Positions 8,801 through 18,211 of a DNA stretch of 64,000 bases are shown here, in pieces. The position numbers and the translations under genes were made by a program. This stretch comes from Novosphingobium sp. BW1 (GTDB lineage Bacteria > Pseudomonadota > Alphaproteobacteria > Sphingomonadales > Sphingomonadaceae), in the NCBI RefSeq assembly GCF_008107685.1, contig NZ_VIRF01000078.1, positions 1 through 64,000 on the forward strand, written 5' to 3'. The notes under the pieces were generated by a model. The model was not told the DNA's origin. It searched no databases and was given only the letters and a program-made list of their open reading frames with translations. Numbering within the stretch: position 1 is the first letter of the stretch; the number at the start of each line of letters is the position of its first letter.

Positions 8801-9883
8801 ATGCCTTTTGCCAAGACGCGCGTGCTCATCGTCGATGACAGTGCGAGCGTACGCCAGACGATGAAGGCCATTCTCGAAGAGGACCCGGTGATCGAGGTCA
8901 TCGCGACCGCCGCCGATCCCTTCGCCGCCGCACGCATCATCCAGAGCGAAGTTCCCGACGTCATCACGCTTGACGTCGAGATGCCGCGCATGGACGGCAT
9001 CACCTTTCTGCGCAAGCTGATGAGCCAGTGCCCGGTCCCCGTGGTCATGTGCTCCTCGCTCACCGAGGATGGCTCGGACACCTTGATGGAGGCGCTCGAG
9101 GCAGGCGCGGTGGACGTGATCCTCAAACCGCGTGTCGGGGTGGCCGAGCATCTCCAGGAGGCCCGCGCCACCATCCGCGATGTCGTCAAGGCCGCGGCCT
9201 GCGCGCGCGTCTCCGGACGCAAGCCCTCCCCCCAGCCCTCACTCGAACCGCAGAAAAAGCTCACTGCCGACGCCATGCTGCCCCCGCCCGACGGGCGCCC
9301 GATGAGCCGCACAACCGAGATGGTGGTGTGCATCGGCGCCTCGACCGGCGGCACCGAGGCGCTGCGTGAGGTCCTCCAGGCGCTTCCCGCCAACGCGCCG
9401 GGAGTCGTCGTCGTCCAGCACATGCCCGAGAACTTCACGCGCGCCTTCGCCAAGCGCCTCGACAGCCTGTGCGAGGTAAGCGTCAAGGAGGCCGAGGACG
9501 GCGACACGGTCATGCGCGGCCATGTCCTGATCGCGCCGGGGGGCAAGCACACCCTGCTCGAACGCCAGGGCGCGCGCTACCTCGTCGCGGTGCGGGACGG
9601 GCCGCTGGTCTCGCGCCACCGCCCCTCGGTTGACGTGCTGTTCCGCTCGGCCGCGCGCTCGGCCGGGTCCAACGCGGTCGGCGTCATCATGACCGGCATG
9701 GGCGATGACGGCGCGCGTGGACTGCTGGAGATGAAGCAGGGCGGCGCACGCACCATCGCCCAGGACGAGGCCACCTCAATCGTCTTCGGCATGCCCAAGG
9801 AGGCCATCGCCCACGGCGCGGTCGACCGCATCGTTCCGCTTTCGGCGATTGCGCGCGAGTTCCTGCAGGCCACGGTTCGCTAG
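8801..9883 (+). CDS. cheB: Chemotaxis protein-glutamate methylesterase CheB
   Basis: A 360-residue two-domain protein. The N-terminal receiver has phospho-acceptor D58 in '[13 protein letters not shown]'. A linker of about residues 125-175 leads to the methylesterase domain with its catalytic triad in three motifs: Ser in '[14 protein letters not shown]', His in '[16 protein letters not shown]' and Asp in '[13 protein letters not shown]'. Phosphorylation by CheA activates removal of receptor methyl groups, closing the adaptation loop. It starts 4 nt after cheR and is followed 3 nt later by the coiled-coil gene, so the last three genes form one translational unit. Confidence 0.95.
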   Translation: MPFAKTRVLIVDDSASVRQTMKAILEEDPVIEVIATAADPFAAARIIQSEVPDVITLDVEMPRMDGITFLRKLMSQCPVPVVMCSSLTEDGSDTLMEALEAGAVDVILKPRVGVAEHLQEARATIRDVVKAAACARVSGRKPSPQPSLEPQKKLTADAMLPPPDGRPMSRTTEMVVCIGASTGGTEALREVLQALPANAPGVVVVQHMPENFTRAFAKRLDSLCEVSVKEAEDGDTVMRGHVLIAPGGKHTLLERQGARYLVAVRDGPLVSRHRPSVDVLFRSAARSAGSNAVGVIMTGMGDDGARGLLEMKQGGARTIAQDEATSIVFGMPKEAIAHGAVDRIVPLSAIAREFLQATVR

Positions 9884-9886
9884 GCC

Positions 9887-11620
9887 ATGGCACCCCTTGC
9901 CCACCGTCACAATGCCGGGCCCGACGCGCCTGATGGTCGCGCCGATCTTGTGCGCCAGAACCTCGCGGCTGTTGCCGAGGGGCTGAACGGACATTTCGAC
10001 AAGGCCGGGCTCGCGCTTGGCCAGACGGTCGAGATGATCGACGTCATCCTGACCGCGCTGCGCGAAGTAGCCCAGGTCTTCGCCCAGAGCGAGGCCACCG
10101 CCGCCATCGCGAACTTGCGCGCGTCAGCAAGTCGGCTTGGCCAGGTCGCGCAGAGCCTGGAGCGGCGCGGCACCGAGATCGCGGCAATCCACAAGGTGTC
10201 TCGCGACCTGCGCCGCGCCATAAGTGAACTGCAACGCTGCCTGCAGGTCCTCCAGATCTACGCGATGAACGTGAAGATCGCGGCCTCGGGTGCCCCGGAC
10301 TTCGTGAACTTCGCCGACGAGATGAACGTGAAGCTGGGGGCCGGCAACCGCGAGACCGAGGCCTTTTCGCACAAGCTGGCCGAACTCGACACCAGCATCA
10401 CCTCGATGCAGGGCATCGACGCCCGGCTCCTGCGCGAATGCCGCAAGGTCATCCCTCAGGTTCCCGACCGGCTTGCCCGCGATGCCGAGGCCCTTTCCAG
10501 CCATCAGGACGAGCTTGTCGACCTGGCCGAAGCCACCACCAACCACGCCCGCGCGATCCAGGGCGAACTGGCGAGCGCGCTCACCGCACTACAGGTCGGC
10601 GACCGTGCACGCCAGCGCCTCGAACATGTCTGCCAGGCCTGCACACGGCTCGACCAGCCCTCGGGGCAGGCCCTGTGCGATCCCCAGCGCGGCCATGTCC
10701 TTGCCCTCGTCCACGCACAGATCGAGGACACGGCCCAAGAGTACGAACGCGATACCCGCGCGCTCGTCGACGCGCTCCAGCGCCTGCGTACCAATGCCGA
10801 GAAGCTGACCGCATTGCAGGACCGCGACACCTTCGATGAGCAGGCCGGCGCCCTGTTCCTGCGCCGCATGGAAGACGGCATTGCGGAAGCCGCCGGGATG
10901 ATCGGCCAGCTCCACGAAGCCGATGTTCAGGCCGAGGCCACGCTTGGGGTGATCCTCGCGACCGTGGAGACCGTGACCGAACGCGTTTCCGCGATCCGCA
11001 ACCTGCGCGTCGATGTACGCCAGATGGCAATCAACATCGGTCTGCGCTGCCGCAAAACCGAGGTCATCGGGCGCCCCGTGTCGATCATTGCCAACGAGAT
11101 CCGCAGCCACTCCGACAAGCTCGACACGCTGATTTCCGGGATCAACACCGCCGAAGCCGAGCTGGTCGCGATCTCGGAGCGCATGCGCACGATGGCGGGC
11201 AACGGCGACGGCGCGGTGGGCAACGGACTTTCCGGGGCGCTGGAAACCATCCGTGACAGCGCGCAGGCCACCGACATGGCCATGGCCACCGTCGAGCAGG
11301 GCGCGATCGGCATGGCCGAGCTGATGGAACAGACCCAAGGCTTCCTAGCCGCCGCGCTGCAGATGGCGCCGGGCATTGCCGAAGAAGCCCAAGCGCTGGC
11401 CTCCAGCCCGCTACCTCCCGGTGCGCCGGGCGACGACAGCCCCTTGCGCCTCCTGCTTGAAGACATCGCGGGAAGCTACACGATGGCGGGCGAACGCAGC
11501 GTCCACAATCGCTTCCTGCGCCCTGGCATGGTGGCGCTGGGCACAAGCGCAAACGCTCCCTCTGCCAGCGTTTCGGACGACGAGGCAGGATTCGAGGACT
11601 TCGACGACGGCCTTTTCTAA
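9887..11620 (+). CDS. Receptor-like coiled-coil protein, last gene of the che operon
   Basis: A 577-residue protein, almost entirely helical with heptad-like Ala/Leu spacing. It has no signal peptide and no transmembrane segment. Short stretches such as 'LQVLQIYAMNVKIAAS' and 'VRQMAINIGLRCRKTEVIGR' look like degenerate versions of the receptor hairpin 'IAxQTxLLALNAxIEAAR', but the canonical tip is absent, so binding to CheA/CheW cannot be assumed. The C-terminus is acidic ('DDEAGFEDFDDGLF'). It begins 3 nt after cheB, so it is part of the operon. It could be a structural or sensory partner of the array. I do not recognise a named family. Confidence 0.75.
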   Translation: MAPLAHRHNAGPDAPDGRADLVRQNLAAVAEGLNGHFDKAGLALGQTVEMIDVILTALREVAQVFAQSEATAAIANLRASASRLGQVAQSLERRGTEIAAIHKVSRDLRRAISELQRCLQVLQIYAMNVKIAASGAPDFVNFADEMNVKLGAGNRETEAFSHKLAELDTSITSMQGIDARLLRECRKVIPQVPDRLARDAEALSSHQDELVDLAEATTNHARAIQGELASALTALQVGDRARQRLEHVCQACTRLDQPSGQALCDPQRGHVLALVHAQIEDTAQEYERDTRALVDALQRLRTNAEKLTALQDRDTFDEQAGALFLRRMEDGIAEAAGMIGQLHEADVQAEATLGVILATVETVTERVSAIRNLRVDVRQMAINIGLRCRKTEVIGRPVSIIANEIRSHSDKLDTLISGINTAEAELVAISERMRTMAGNGDGAVGNGLSGALETIRDSAQATDMAMATVEQGAIGMAELMEQTQGFLAAALQMAPGIAEEAQALASSPLPPGAPGDDSPLRLLLEDIAGSYTMAGERSVHNRFLRPGMVALGTSANAPSASVSDDEAGFEDFDDGLF

Positions 11621-11682
11621 AGAAGCTTTCAACCAGATGGAATCATCTGATGCCTCAGGAAATGCGTTGAACCAAGGGCCTG

Positions 11683-11720
11683 GAGCGGTTGATCCGATGC
11701 ATTGGGATCGGAAACCGCTC
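11683..11720. terminator. Strong hairpin between convergent genes
   Basis: GAGCGGTT (11683-11690) pairs with AACCGCTC (11713-11720), and TCCGAT (11693-11698) pairs with ATCGGA (11707-11712), with a 2-nt bulge. It lies exactly between the end of the che operon and the end of the convergent transporter gene, so it can serve both directions. No clear T-run follows, so a mobile palindromic repeat is the alternative. Confidence 0.5.
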
Positions 11721-13045
11721 TAGATCGCGCGCGCCGCGCCCTTGAGGCCCAAAAGCGCGAGGATGGCGATTAACGAGCCCAGTCCCATGACCACGGCAAC
11801 GCCCTGAAGGCCAAGTCCGCCCTCGAACAGGAAGCCTGCCAGCACGGGGCCCGGCGCCGCACCGCCGCGCCCGATGCCGATGACGAACCCGGTGCCACCC
11901 GCGCGCGCTTCAGTCGGATAGGCTCCCGCGATCAGCGAGTAGAAGGCGACCATGCCCGCATTGGTGAAGAAGCCCGCCGATGCCGCCGCCCAGGACAGGC
12001 CCGAGAGGTCACCCGCCCCCCGCCCGAAGTTGATGACAAGCAGCGTCGAGCAAGCAAGCGCCGCGACCATCAGCGGACGCAGACCGATGCGCAGCAGCAG
12101 CGCGCTCAGGAGCAGCGAGCCCAAGAGGCCGCCAATGTTGGCCCAGACCAGCACGCCCCCTGCCGAGGACGGCGCGTAGCCCATGTCGACCACGATCTTG
12201 GGCACCCACTTCAGAATGAAGTAGAAAGTCATGACGTGGGTGAAATAGGCGATGGTCAGAAGGATGGTGGTGCGGCGAAGATCGGGCGCGAAAAGGCGCG
12301 CGGTCGAGACTTTCGCGCGCGGCGCCAGTTCCGGCTCGGTCACGGCCGCGACTGCCGAATGGCCAAGCCCAGCCAGCGCGCGGTTGACCTTGGCAAGACG
12401 GCCTGAGCGGCCACCCTGCATCAGGAAGCCCACGCTCTCGGGCACCAGGAACAGCACGATGGGGATCAGCGCCGCGCTCACCGCCGCGCCGAACACAAAG
12501 ACACCCCGCCAGCCATCCTCGAGCAGGAAAGCGCTGACGAAGGCGCCCCCCGTGATGGCTCCGATGGGATAGCCCGCCGCCATTACCGAGATCGCGGCCT
12601 TGCGCCACTTGTCGTTGGCGTATTCGGCCACCAGCGCGTTGGTGCAGGCGAGCATCCCGCCAATTCCGATGCCTGTGCCAAATCGCAGCGCCGCCAGCTG
12701 GTAGACCGACCCGACGTAGGCCGCCCCGAACATTCCGGTCGCCATCACCGCAAGACAGGCAAGCGCCGTAGGTTTGCGCCCGATCCGGTCAGCCATGGGG
12801 CCCAGCACGAAGGAGCCCAGCGCCATGCCGAACAGCTCCATCGACAGGACGATGCCGAGCGCGCCCCTGTCGATACCCCAGTCCGCTGCAATACCGGGCG
12901 AGGCGAAGCTGATAGCAAGGACATCGAACCCGTCGAGCGCGTTCAGCAGGACGCACACCCCGATGGCAAGCATCTGGCGCGCGCGCATGGGGCCTTGCGC
13001 GATCAGCGCGCGGGGATCTGTCGCACCTTGCGATGATGCGCTCAT
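11720..13045 (-). CDS. MFS aromatic-acid transporter (AAHS type)
   Basis: A 441-residue transporter with 12 predicted membrane helices. 'LLNALDGFDVLAISFA' near residue 35 is the DGxD-type signature of helix 1 in the aromatic acid:H+ symporter group, and 'GPMADRIGRKPTALA' is the major-facilitator loop 2-3 motif. It lies 88 nt downstream of ferA on the same strand, so uptake of hydroxycinnamates (ferulate, p-coumarate) or a related aromatic acid is the likely job. The family assignment is firm; the substrate is inferred from position. Confidence 0.85.
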   Translation of the reverse strand: MSASSQGATDPRALIAQGPMRARQMLAIGVCVLLNALDGFDVLAISFASPGIAADWGIDRGALGIVLSMELFGMALGSFVLGPMADRIGRKPTALACLAVMATGMFGAAYVGSVYQLAALRFGTGIGIGGMLACTNALVAEYANDKWRKAAISVMAAGYPIGAITGGAFVSAFLLEDGWRGVFVFGAAVSAALIPIVLFLVPESVGFLMQGGRSGRLAKVNRALAGLGHSAVAAVTEPELAPRAKVSTARLFAPDLRRTTILLTIAYFTHVMTFYFILKWVPKIVVDMGYAPSSAGGVLVWANIGGLLGSLLLSALLLRIGLRPLMVAALACSTLLVINFGRGAGDLSGLSWAAASAGFFTNAGMVAFYSLIAGAYPTEARAGGTGFVIGIGRGGAAPGPVLAGFLFEGGLGLQGVAVVMGLGSLIAILALLGLKGAARAI

Positions 13046-13132
13046 GCCGGACTTCCTCTCTCTCGGCGCTTCTTCGGCACCGCTGTGTTGTTTGTTTTCA
13101 GGGGAAAAACGGGCCTTGCAGGCCGTTCCGCC

Positions 13133-15247
13133 TCAGGGTGCGATCGGCTCGACCAGCATCAGGGCATCGAGGGCGACCACACCATGTGTTTCGGGATAGA
13201 CGATAACCGGATTAAGGTCGAGTTCCGAAAGACTTGGCTCTGCGCTGAGAACCGCCGCCACCTGCGCGACGAGCTCGGCCAGCGCGGGCACGTCAAGCCG
13301 GGGGGAACCGCGGTACCCAGCGAGGAGCGCTGCGGACTTCAGGCCCATCAGCCCCTCCTCGATCTGCGCCAGCGTCATGTCGGGGGTGAACAGGCACACG
13401 TCTTTCAGGATCTCGGCGGTCACGCCGCCAAAACCCGCAAGCACCACCGGGCCCCATTCCGGATCGTTGCGCCCGCCCACGATCATCTCCATGCCGCGCG
13501 CGCCCATCTTCTCAATCAGCACGCCGTCGAGCGCGAGGGTGGCGTTGTAGGCCGCGACGTTGTCGTGAATTGTCGCCCACGCGGTGCGCACCGCGTCGGC
13601 GTCGGCGAGGTTGAGGAGCACACCGCCCGCATCGCTCTTATGGCCCAGCGCCTGAGCCTGCGCCTTCATCGCGACCGGATAGCCCACCGTCTCGGCCACG
13701 GCAACGGCCGCGTCCGCGCTGTCGGCAAAACCACCTTCCGGGAAGGCAAGGCCGAGCGGCGCAAGCAATTCCTTCGCCTGATATTCCGCGACGACGCCAG
13801 TGCAGGCGTTAAGCCCTGGCACCGGGGTCGGCTCAAACGCGCCCTTCGCAAGATCCCGGCGCGCGAAGGCGGCAAGGCGCGAGAGCGCGCGGATCGCGCG
13901 TTCCGCGTTGGGGAAGCAGGGAATGCCGCGCGCGCGGAAATCAGTGATGATCTCTTCGGGGATCGGTGCGCCTTCATCGAGCCCTGCATAGATCAACGGC
14001 TTGGTCGAGGTTCGCCCATCGAGCGCGGCGCGAATCGCGGGCGCTTTGATGCCGATGGTGACGGGATCGGTCTGGATGATCCCGGCGACAACGGCGCCGA
14101 CCCGGTCGTCATCAAGCAGCGCGGTGAGGCAATTGGTGTAAATCTCAGGCTGGCTGAGCCCCTGCGCGGTAATGTCGAGCGGATTACTGACCGGCACGAA
14201 AGTCGGAAGGGCCTCGCGCAGCGCGGGTGCGTTGGCGTCGTCGAGCTGCGCCAGGGGCAAGTTGAATTCTTCAGCAAGATCAAGCGTCAGCGCCTTGAAT
14301 GCTCCCGATTCGCCCAGCACCGCGATGTCGGCGCGTTCCATGTGCGGGCAGTGCATGAGGATCTCGGTGATGTCGCCCAGTTCCTCCAGCGTCTCAGCGA
14401 AGATCACCCCCTCGCGCTCGACCTTGCGGCGCATAAGCGAGTAGTCACCTGCCATCGCGCCGGTGTGGGTGGCCGCGCTTTCACGCGCCGCGCTCGACTT
14501 GCCCGGGTGCAGGAGCACGATGGGCTTGCCCGCCCCACGCGCCCGTGCGGCAACGTCCAGGAAGCGGGCCGGCTTGCGGAACTGCTCGACGATCATGGCA
14601 ATGACATGGGTCTCGTCATCTTCCAGCAGCCACTCGACATAGTCCTCCACCCCGCTCGCCGCTTCATTGCCGGTCGAGATCGAATAGCTGATTGGCAGAT
14701 CGCGCGCGCCGAAAGTCGCGCCCAACACCGCGGCCATTGCACCTGACTGCGACACCACGCCCAGCGCCCGGCGCCCCGCGGGCGGCAGCGCCTGCGTCTC
14801 CACGAACGTCAGCGGCACGGCATCGACGTAGTTCACCGCGCCCAGGCAATTGGGCCCCTCGATGACCATACCGTGGTCCGCCGCGATGCGGGCGATCTCG
14901 GCCTGCTGGGCCTTGCCCTCCTCGCCGCCTTCGGCAAAGCCCGCCGAGAAGATGATGGCCCCGCCCGCCTTGCGCGCGGCAAGCCCCTTCACCGCGTCGA
15001 GCACGGCGGGTTGCGGGATTGCCAGAACGGCCACATCCACGCCCTCGGGCAGCGCCTCGACGCTGGGGTAGCAGCGGTGCGTGCCAATCGTCTCGCGCTT
15101 GGGATTGACCGGGTAGATGGCCCCCGAATAACCATTGCGTTCCAGGTTCTTGAGCACCGAGGCGCCGAGCGCGCCGGGCTTGTCGCTCGCGCCTACAATG
15201 GCAATTGAGCTGGGCTTCAGGAAACGCGAAAGGGTGGTAACGGTCAT
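13133..15247 (-). CDS. ferA: Feruloyl-CoA synthetase, ADP-forming type
   Basis: A 704-residue NDP-forming acyl-CoA synthetase. The CoA-binding domain comes first ('SIAIVGASDKPGALG'), then the ligase domain with the phospho-His loop 'ATHTGAMAGDYSLMRRK', and a C-terminal ATP-grasp domain ('YPVAMKAQAQALGHKSDAGG', 'LDLNPVIV'). Sphingobium SYK-6 FerA belongs to this ADP-forming family, not to the AMP-forming ligases used elsewhere. It activates ferulate and related hydroxycinnamates for FerB. It lies 94 nt after ferB and before the transporter gene. ADP-forming acyl-CoA synthetases also act on other acids; the FerB/FerC context decides the call. Confidence 0.85.
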   Translation of the reverse strand: MTVTTLSRFLKPSSIAIVGASDKPGALGASVLKNLERNGYSGAIYPVNPKRETIGTHRCYPSVEALPEGVDVAVLAIPQPAVLDAVKGLAARKAGGAIIFSAGFAEGGEEGKAQQAEIARIAADHGMVIEGPNCLGAVNYVDAVPLTFVETQALPPAGRRALGVVSQSGAMAAVLGATFGARDLPISYSISTGNEAASGVEDYVEWLLEDDETHVIAMIVEQFRKPARFLDVAARARGAGKPIVLLHPGKSSAARESAATHTGAMAGDYSLMRRKVEREGVIFAETLEELGDITEILMHCPHMERADIAVLGESGAFKALTLDLAEEFNLPLAQLDDANAPALREALPTFVPVSNPLDITAQGLSQPEIYTNCLTALLDDDRVGAVVAGIIQTDPVTIGIKAPAIRAALDGRTSTKPLIYAGLDEGAPIPEEIITDFRARGIPCFPNAERAIRALSRLAAFARRDLAKGAFEPTPVPGLNACTGVVAEYQAKELLAPLGLAFPEGGFADSADAAVAVAETVGYPVAMKAQAQALGHKSDAGGVLLNLADADAVRTAWATIHDNVAAYNATLALDGVLIEKMGARGMEMIVGGRNDPEWGPVVLAGFGGVTAEILKDVCLFTPDMTLAQIEEGLMGLKSAALLAGYRGSPRLDVPALAELVAQVAAVLSAEPSLSELDLNPVIVYPETHGVVALDALMLVEPIAP

Positions 15248-15340
15248 TCTGGGGCCTCTCCCGGCGAGGTTCTGGTCAATGTCAGATAGGTGAAGGGGCG
15301 ACGGGGCCCACCGCTCTGGCGTGGCCCCGTGCCGCGAAGG

Positions 15341-16174
15341 TCAGTCCTTCTTGTTCAGATCATAGGCGCCCAGTCCCGGCTTGAAAGTCTTCTCATCGAT
15401 GAACTGGCGGGTGGCTTCCTTGCGGCCTTCGCCGTCGAAGAAGTTGGCCGCTTCCTGCGTGCGCACGAGGTAGTCCATCGAGTTGTCGAAGGTCATCTCG
15501 CCCACGCGGCGGATCGCCCACTTGGTGGCGCGCAGCGCGGTCGGGTTCTTGCCCAGCAGCACGCCGGCGATTTCCTCGACGCGGGCCTTGAGCTTGTCGC
15601 CGGGCACGGCCTCATTGACGAGGCCCCACTCGGCGGCCTTCTTGCCATCGACGTTCTCGCCCATCATGGCGTGGTACATCGCGTTGCGGAAACCGGTCAG
15701 CTCGACGATGACCTTCGAGGCGCCGCCGCCGGGCAGGATGCCCCAATTGATTTCCGAAAGGCCGAACTGCGCGTCCTCGGCCGCGACGGCCAGGTCACAG
15801 CTGAACAGCGGACCATAGGCGCCGCCAAAGCACCAGCCGTTGACCATCGCGATGGTCGGCTTCTCGTACCAGCGCAGGCGCTCCCACCAGCCATAGGCCT
15901 CGCGCTGCGCCTGGCGGGTCGCCCACAGGCCCTTTTCCTCGTTCTCGCGGAAGTACTCCTTGAGGTCCATGCCCGCCGAGAAGGCGGTGCCCTCACCGGT
16001 CAGGACGAGCACGCCTACATCCTCGCGGAATTCCAGCTCGTTGAGGATCTCGGTCATGCGCCGGTTGAGGTTGGGGCTCATGCAATTGCGCTTTTCCGGG
16101 CGGTTGAACGAAACCCAGGCTATGCGGTTCTCGACGGTGTAGGAGACGGTATCTTCAGGTGCACGTTGGGACAT
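15341..16174 (-). CDS. ferB: Feruloyl-CoA hydratase/lyase
   Basis: A 277-residue crotonase-fold enzyme that hydrates feruloyl-CoA and splits it to vanillin and acetyl-CoA. 'PEKRNCMSPNLNRRM', 'GTAFSAGMDLKEYF' and 'VNGWCFGGAYGPLFSCDLA' are close to known p-hydroxycinnamoyl-CoA hydratase/lyases, including the oxyanion-hole region and the Glu in 'GLSEINWGILPGGG'. The ATG at 16174 is preferred; an in-frame extension to 16330 would run through the promoter region and into ferC. It heads the ferB-ferA-transporter operon and faces ferC across 82 bp. Confidence 0.92.
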   Translation of the reverse strand: MSQRAPEDTVSYTVENRIAWVSFNRPEKRNCMSPNLNRRMTEILNELEFREDVGVLVLTGEGTAFSAGMDLKEYFRENEEKGLWATRQAQREAYGWWERLRWYEKPTIAMVNGWCFGGAYGPLFSCDLAVAAEDAQFGLSEINWGILPGGGASKVIVELTGFRNAMYHAMMGENVDGKKAAEWGLVNEAVPGDKLKARVEEIAGVLLGKNPTALRATKWAIRRVGEMTFDNSMDYLVRTQEAANFFDGEGRKEATRQFIDEKTFKPGLGAYDLNKKD

Positions 16175-16204
16175 GGCAAATTTCCTTGATGTGTGTATTT
16201 GACT

Positions 16205-16224
16205 ATCTTCAATATGAATAAGAT
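16205..16224. promoter_or_regulatory. Candidate FerC operator between ferB and ferC
   Basis: Within the 82-bp divergent interval, ATCTT (16205-16209) and AAGAT (16220-16224) form an inverted repeat with a 10-bp spacer, a usual geometry for MarR-family dimers. A site here could control both ferB and ferC. It was found by eye and is not compared with the published SYK-6 site. Confidence 0.45.
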
Positions 16225-16256
16225 GGCTCGCAAAGAGCCCAATTGCGGAGAGAACC

Positions 16257-16721
16257 TTGGCCGACACATCCGGAAAGCCCGATAGCGGCTCCCTTACTGC
16301 GCCCGATGGGGAACCCGATCCGCTTGCCATCCTGCCGGGCTATACGCTGCGCCGTGCGGCCAATGCGATGATGGCGGAACTGGGCACGCTGCTGTCCGAG
16401 GTGGACCTGCGCGTGTCCGAAGCCTCGATCCTCTTGCTGATCGACGGGTGCGACACGATGACCTCCAGCCAGATCGGAACCGCTCTCGACATCCGCTCGG
16501 CGAACATGGCTCCGCTTATCGGACGCCTGGTCTTGCGCGGACTGGTCGAACGCGTGCCGCTCGATGGAAAGTCGATGGCGATCATTCTGACCGATGACGG
16601 CGAGGCGACCCTGCACGAGGTGCGCCGGATCACCCAGACCTTCGAGCAGGACTTGCTCCAGCGCATCCCGGCCGAGCACCGCGACCATTTCGTCCCCGCC
16701 CTCAACGCCCTCTGGCGCTGA
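16257..16721 (+). CDS. ferC: MarR-family regulator of the ferulate operon
   Basis: A 154-residue MarR-type winged-helix protein: 'SEASILLLIDGCDTMTSSQI' and 'DIRSANMAPLIGRLVLRG' form the helix-turn-helix, and 'KSMAIILTDDGEA' the wing. It is encoded divergently from ferB. In Sphingobium SYK-6 the MarR regulator FerC represses ferBA and is released by hydroxycinnamoyl-CoA thioesters; the same arrangement here supports that role. The start is a TTG at 16257 with GGAGAG 5 nt before it; nearby ATG codons are out of frame. It converges with the vanillin dehydrogenase gene. Confidence 0.85.
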   Translation: MADTSGKPDSGSLTAPDGEPDPLAILPGYTLRRAANAMMAELGTLLSEVDLRVSEASILLLIDGCDTMTSSQIGTALDIRSANMAPLIGRLVLRGLVERVPLDGKSMAIILTDDGEATLHEVRRITQTFEQDLLQRIPAEHRDHFVPALNALWR

Positions 16722-16732
16722 GCCGAGGCCCC

Positions 16733-16760
16733 GGAGCAGCAGACCCGAAAGGCTGCTTCC
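16733..16760. terminator. Hairpin between ferC and the vanillin dehydrogenase gene
   Basis: GGAGCAGC (16733-16740) can pair with GCTGCTTCC (16752-16760) around an 11-nt loop, leaving one bulged base. It lies between two convergent stops, where a bidirectional terminator is expected. There is no T-run. Confidence 0.4.
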
Positions 16761-16810
16761 ATGGGGGAGAAGTGCATCATGCCGATCGTGCCCGAACCGC
16801 CTGCGACCGC

Positions 16811-18211
16811 TCAGATCGGGTAGTGCCCGGGCTGGGTCTCGACCGTGATCCAGCGCAGCTCGGTGAAGCTGTCGATCCCGGCCTTGCCGCCAAAGCGCCC
16901 GTAGCCCGACGCCCCGACCCCACCGAAGGGCATCTGCGCCTCGTCGTGGACGGTCGCGCCGTTGACGTGGCAGATTCCCGACCTGATGCGCCGGGCGACC
17001 GCAAGGCCGCGCGCGGTATCCCGGGTGAAGACAGCGGCGGACAGGCCGTATTCGGTGTCGTTGGCCAGCGCAATCGCGTGCTCCTCGTCGCCCGCATGGA
17101 GGAGGGCGACGACCGGGCCAAAACTCTCGTCGCTGTAGATCTTCATCGCATCGGTCACACCCGAGACGACCGTTGCGGGCATCAGCACGCTGTCCGCCGT
17201 TCCGCCCGTCAGCAGGGTTGCGCCATGGGACAAAGCGTCCTCGATCAGCGAATTGACGTGGTCCACCGTATTCTGGTCCACCACCGCGCCAAGCGGGTGC
17301 GTCCCCTCCCGCGGATCGCCCGTGGTCATCGTCGCAACCTTGGCCGCGAACTTTTCCGCAAAAGCTTCGGCGACCGCTTCGACCACGATGATGCGCTCGG
17401 TCGACATGCAGATCTGGCCCTGGTTCATGAAGGCGCCGAACGAAGCAGCCTTCACGGCTTCGTCAAGATCAGCATCCTCCAGGACGAGAAGCGGCGCCTT
17501 GCCGCCCAGTTCCAGGACGCAGGGCTTGAGATGGCCAGCTGCGCGCTGGGCGATGATGCGGCCCACCGCGGTGGAGCCTGTGAAATTGATGCGCTTGACC
17601 TCAGGCGCGTCGATGAGCGCGCCAACAACCTCACCCGCATCTTCAGGCGCGTTGGTAACGACGTTGACAACGCCTTCGGGGAAACCGGCGGCGGCAAAGG
17701 ATTCGATCACCAGCGAATGGACCCGCGGGCAGATCTCGCTCGCTTTCAGGATTACCGCATTGCCGCAGGCAAGAGGCGTTGCGATGGCGCGCACGGCCAA
17801 GATGATCGGCGCATTCCAGGGCGCGATGGAGAGGATGACGCCGACCGGCTCACGCACGGCCATGGCAAGGCAGCCGGGCTTGTCCGACGGAATGATCTCA
17901 CCCGAGATCTGCGTCGTGAGCGCGGCGGCCTCGCGGATCATGCTGGCCGACAGGCCGTGATTGAACATTGCCCAACCGGCGGTTGCGCCGATCTCGCTTT
18001 GCATGGCCGCCACGAAATCGTCGCGGCGCGCCTCGAGCGCTTCGGCCGCTTTGGTAAGAACGGCGCGGCGGGCGTTGGGCCCCATCTGGCCCCATTCCGC
18101 CTGCCCCTGCGCGGCCTTCTGCGCGATGGCCGGAATTTCGCCGGGCTGCATGGCCGGCGCGCTGGAGGCGATTTCGCCCGTCAACGGATTGCGACGCGAG
18201 AACTCAGTCAT
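16811..18211 (-). CDS. vdh: Vanillin/benzaldehyde-type dehydrogenase
   Basis: A 466-residue NAD(P)-dependent aldehyde dehydrogenase. 'SIAPWNAPIILAVRA', 'GNAVILKASE', catalytic Glu in 'CVLELGGKAPLLVLED' and catalytic Cys in 'FGAFMNQGQICMSTERI' are all present. The C-terminal 'GGKAGIDSFTELRWITVE' matches the vanillin/salicylaldehyde dehydrogenase group. It would oxidise the vanillin made by FerB to vanillate. The ATG at 18211 follows GGGAG at good spacing; a GTG lies immediately before it. It is convergent with ferC and separate from the ferBA transcript. Vanillate demethylase genes are not in this window. Confidence 0.85.
   Translation of the reverse strand: MTEFSRRNPLTGEIASSAPAMQPGEIPAIAQKAAQGQAEWGQMGPNARRAVLTKAAEALEARRDDFVAAMQSEIGATAGWAMFNHGLSASMIREAAALTTQISGEIIPSDKPGCLAMAVREPVGVILSIAPWNAPIILAVRAIATPLACGNAVILKASEICPRVHSLVIESFAAAGFPEGVVNVVTNAPEDAGEVVGALIDAPEVKRINFTGSTAVGRIIAQRAAGHLKPCVLELGGKAPLLVLEDADLDEAVKAASFGAFMNQGQICMSTERIIVVEAVAEAFAEKFAAKVATMTTGDPREGTHPLGAVVDQNTVDHVNSLIEDALSHGATLLTGGTADSVLMPATVVSGVTDAMKIYSDESFGPVVALLHAGDEEHAIALANDTEYGLSAAVFTRDTARGLAVARRIRSGICHVNGATVHDEAQMPFGGVGASGYGRFGGKAGIDSFTELRWITVETQPGHYPI

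Noticed and set aside
13085-14746. 553-codon open frame on the plus strand
   Set aside because: It is antisense to ferA, which has a full set of CoA-ligase and ATP-grasp motifs.
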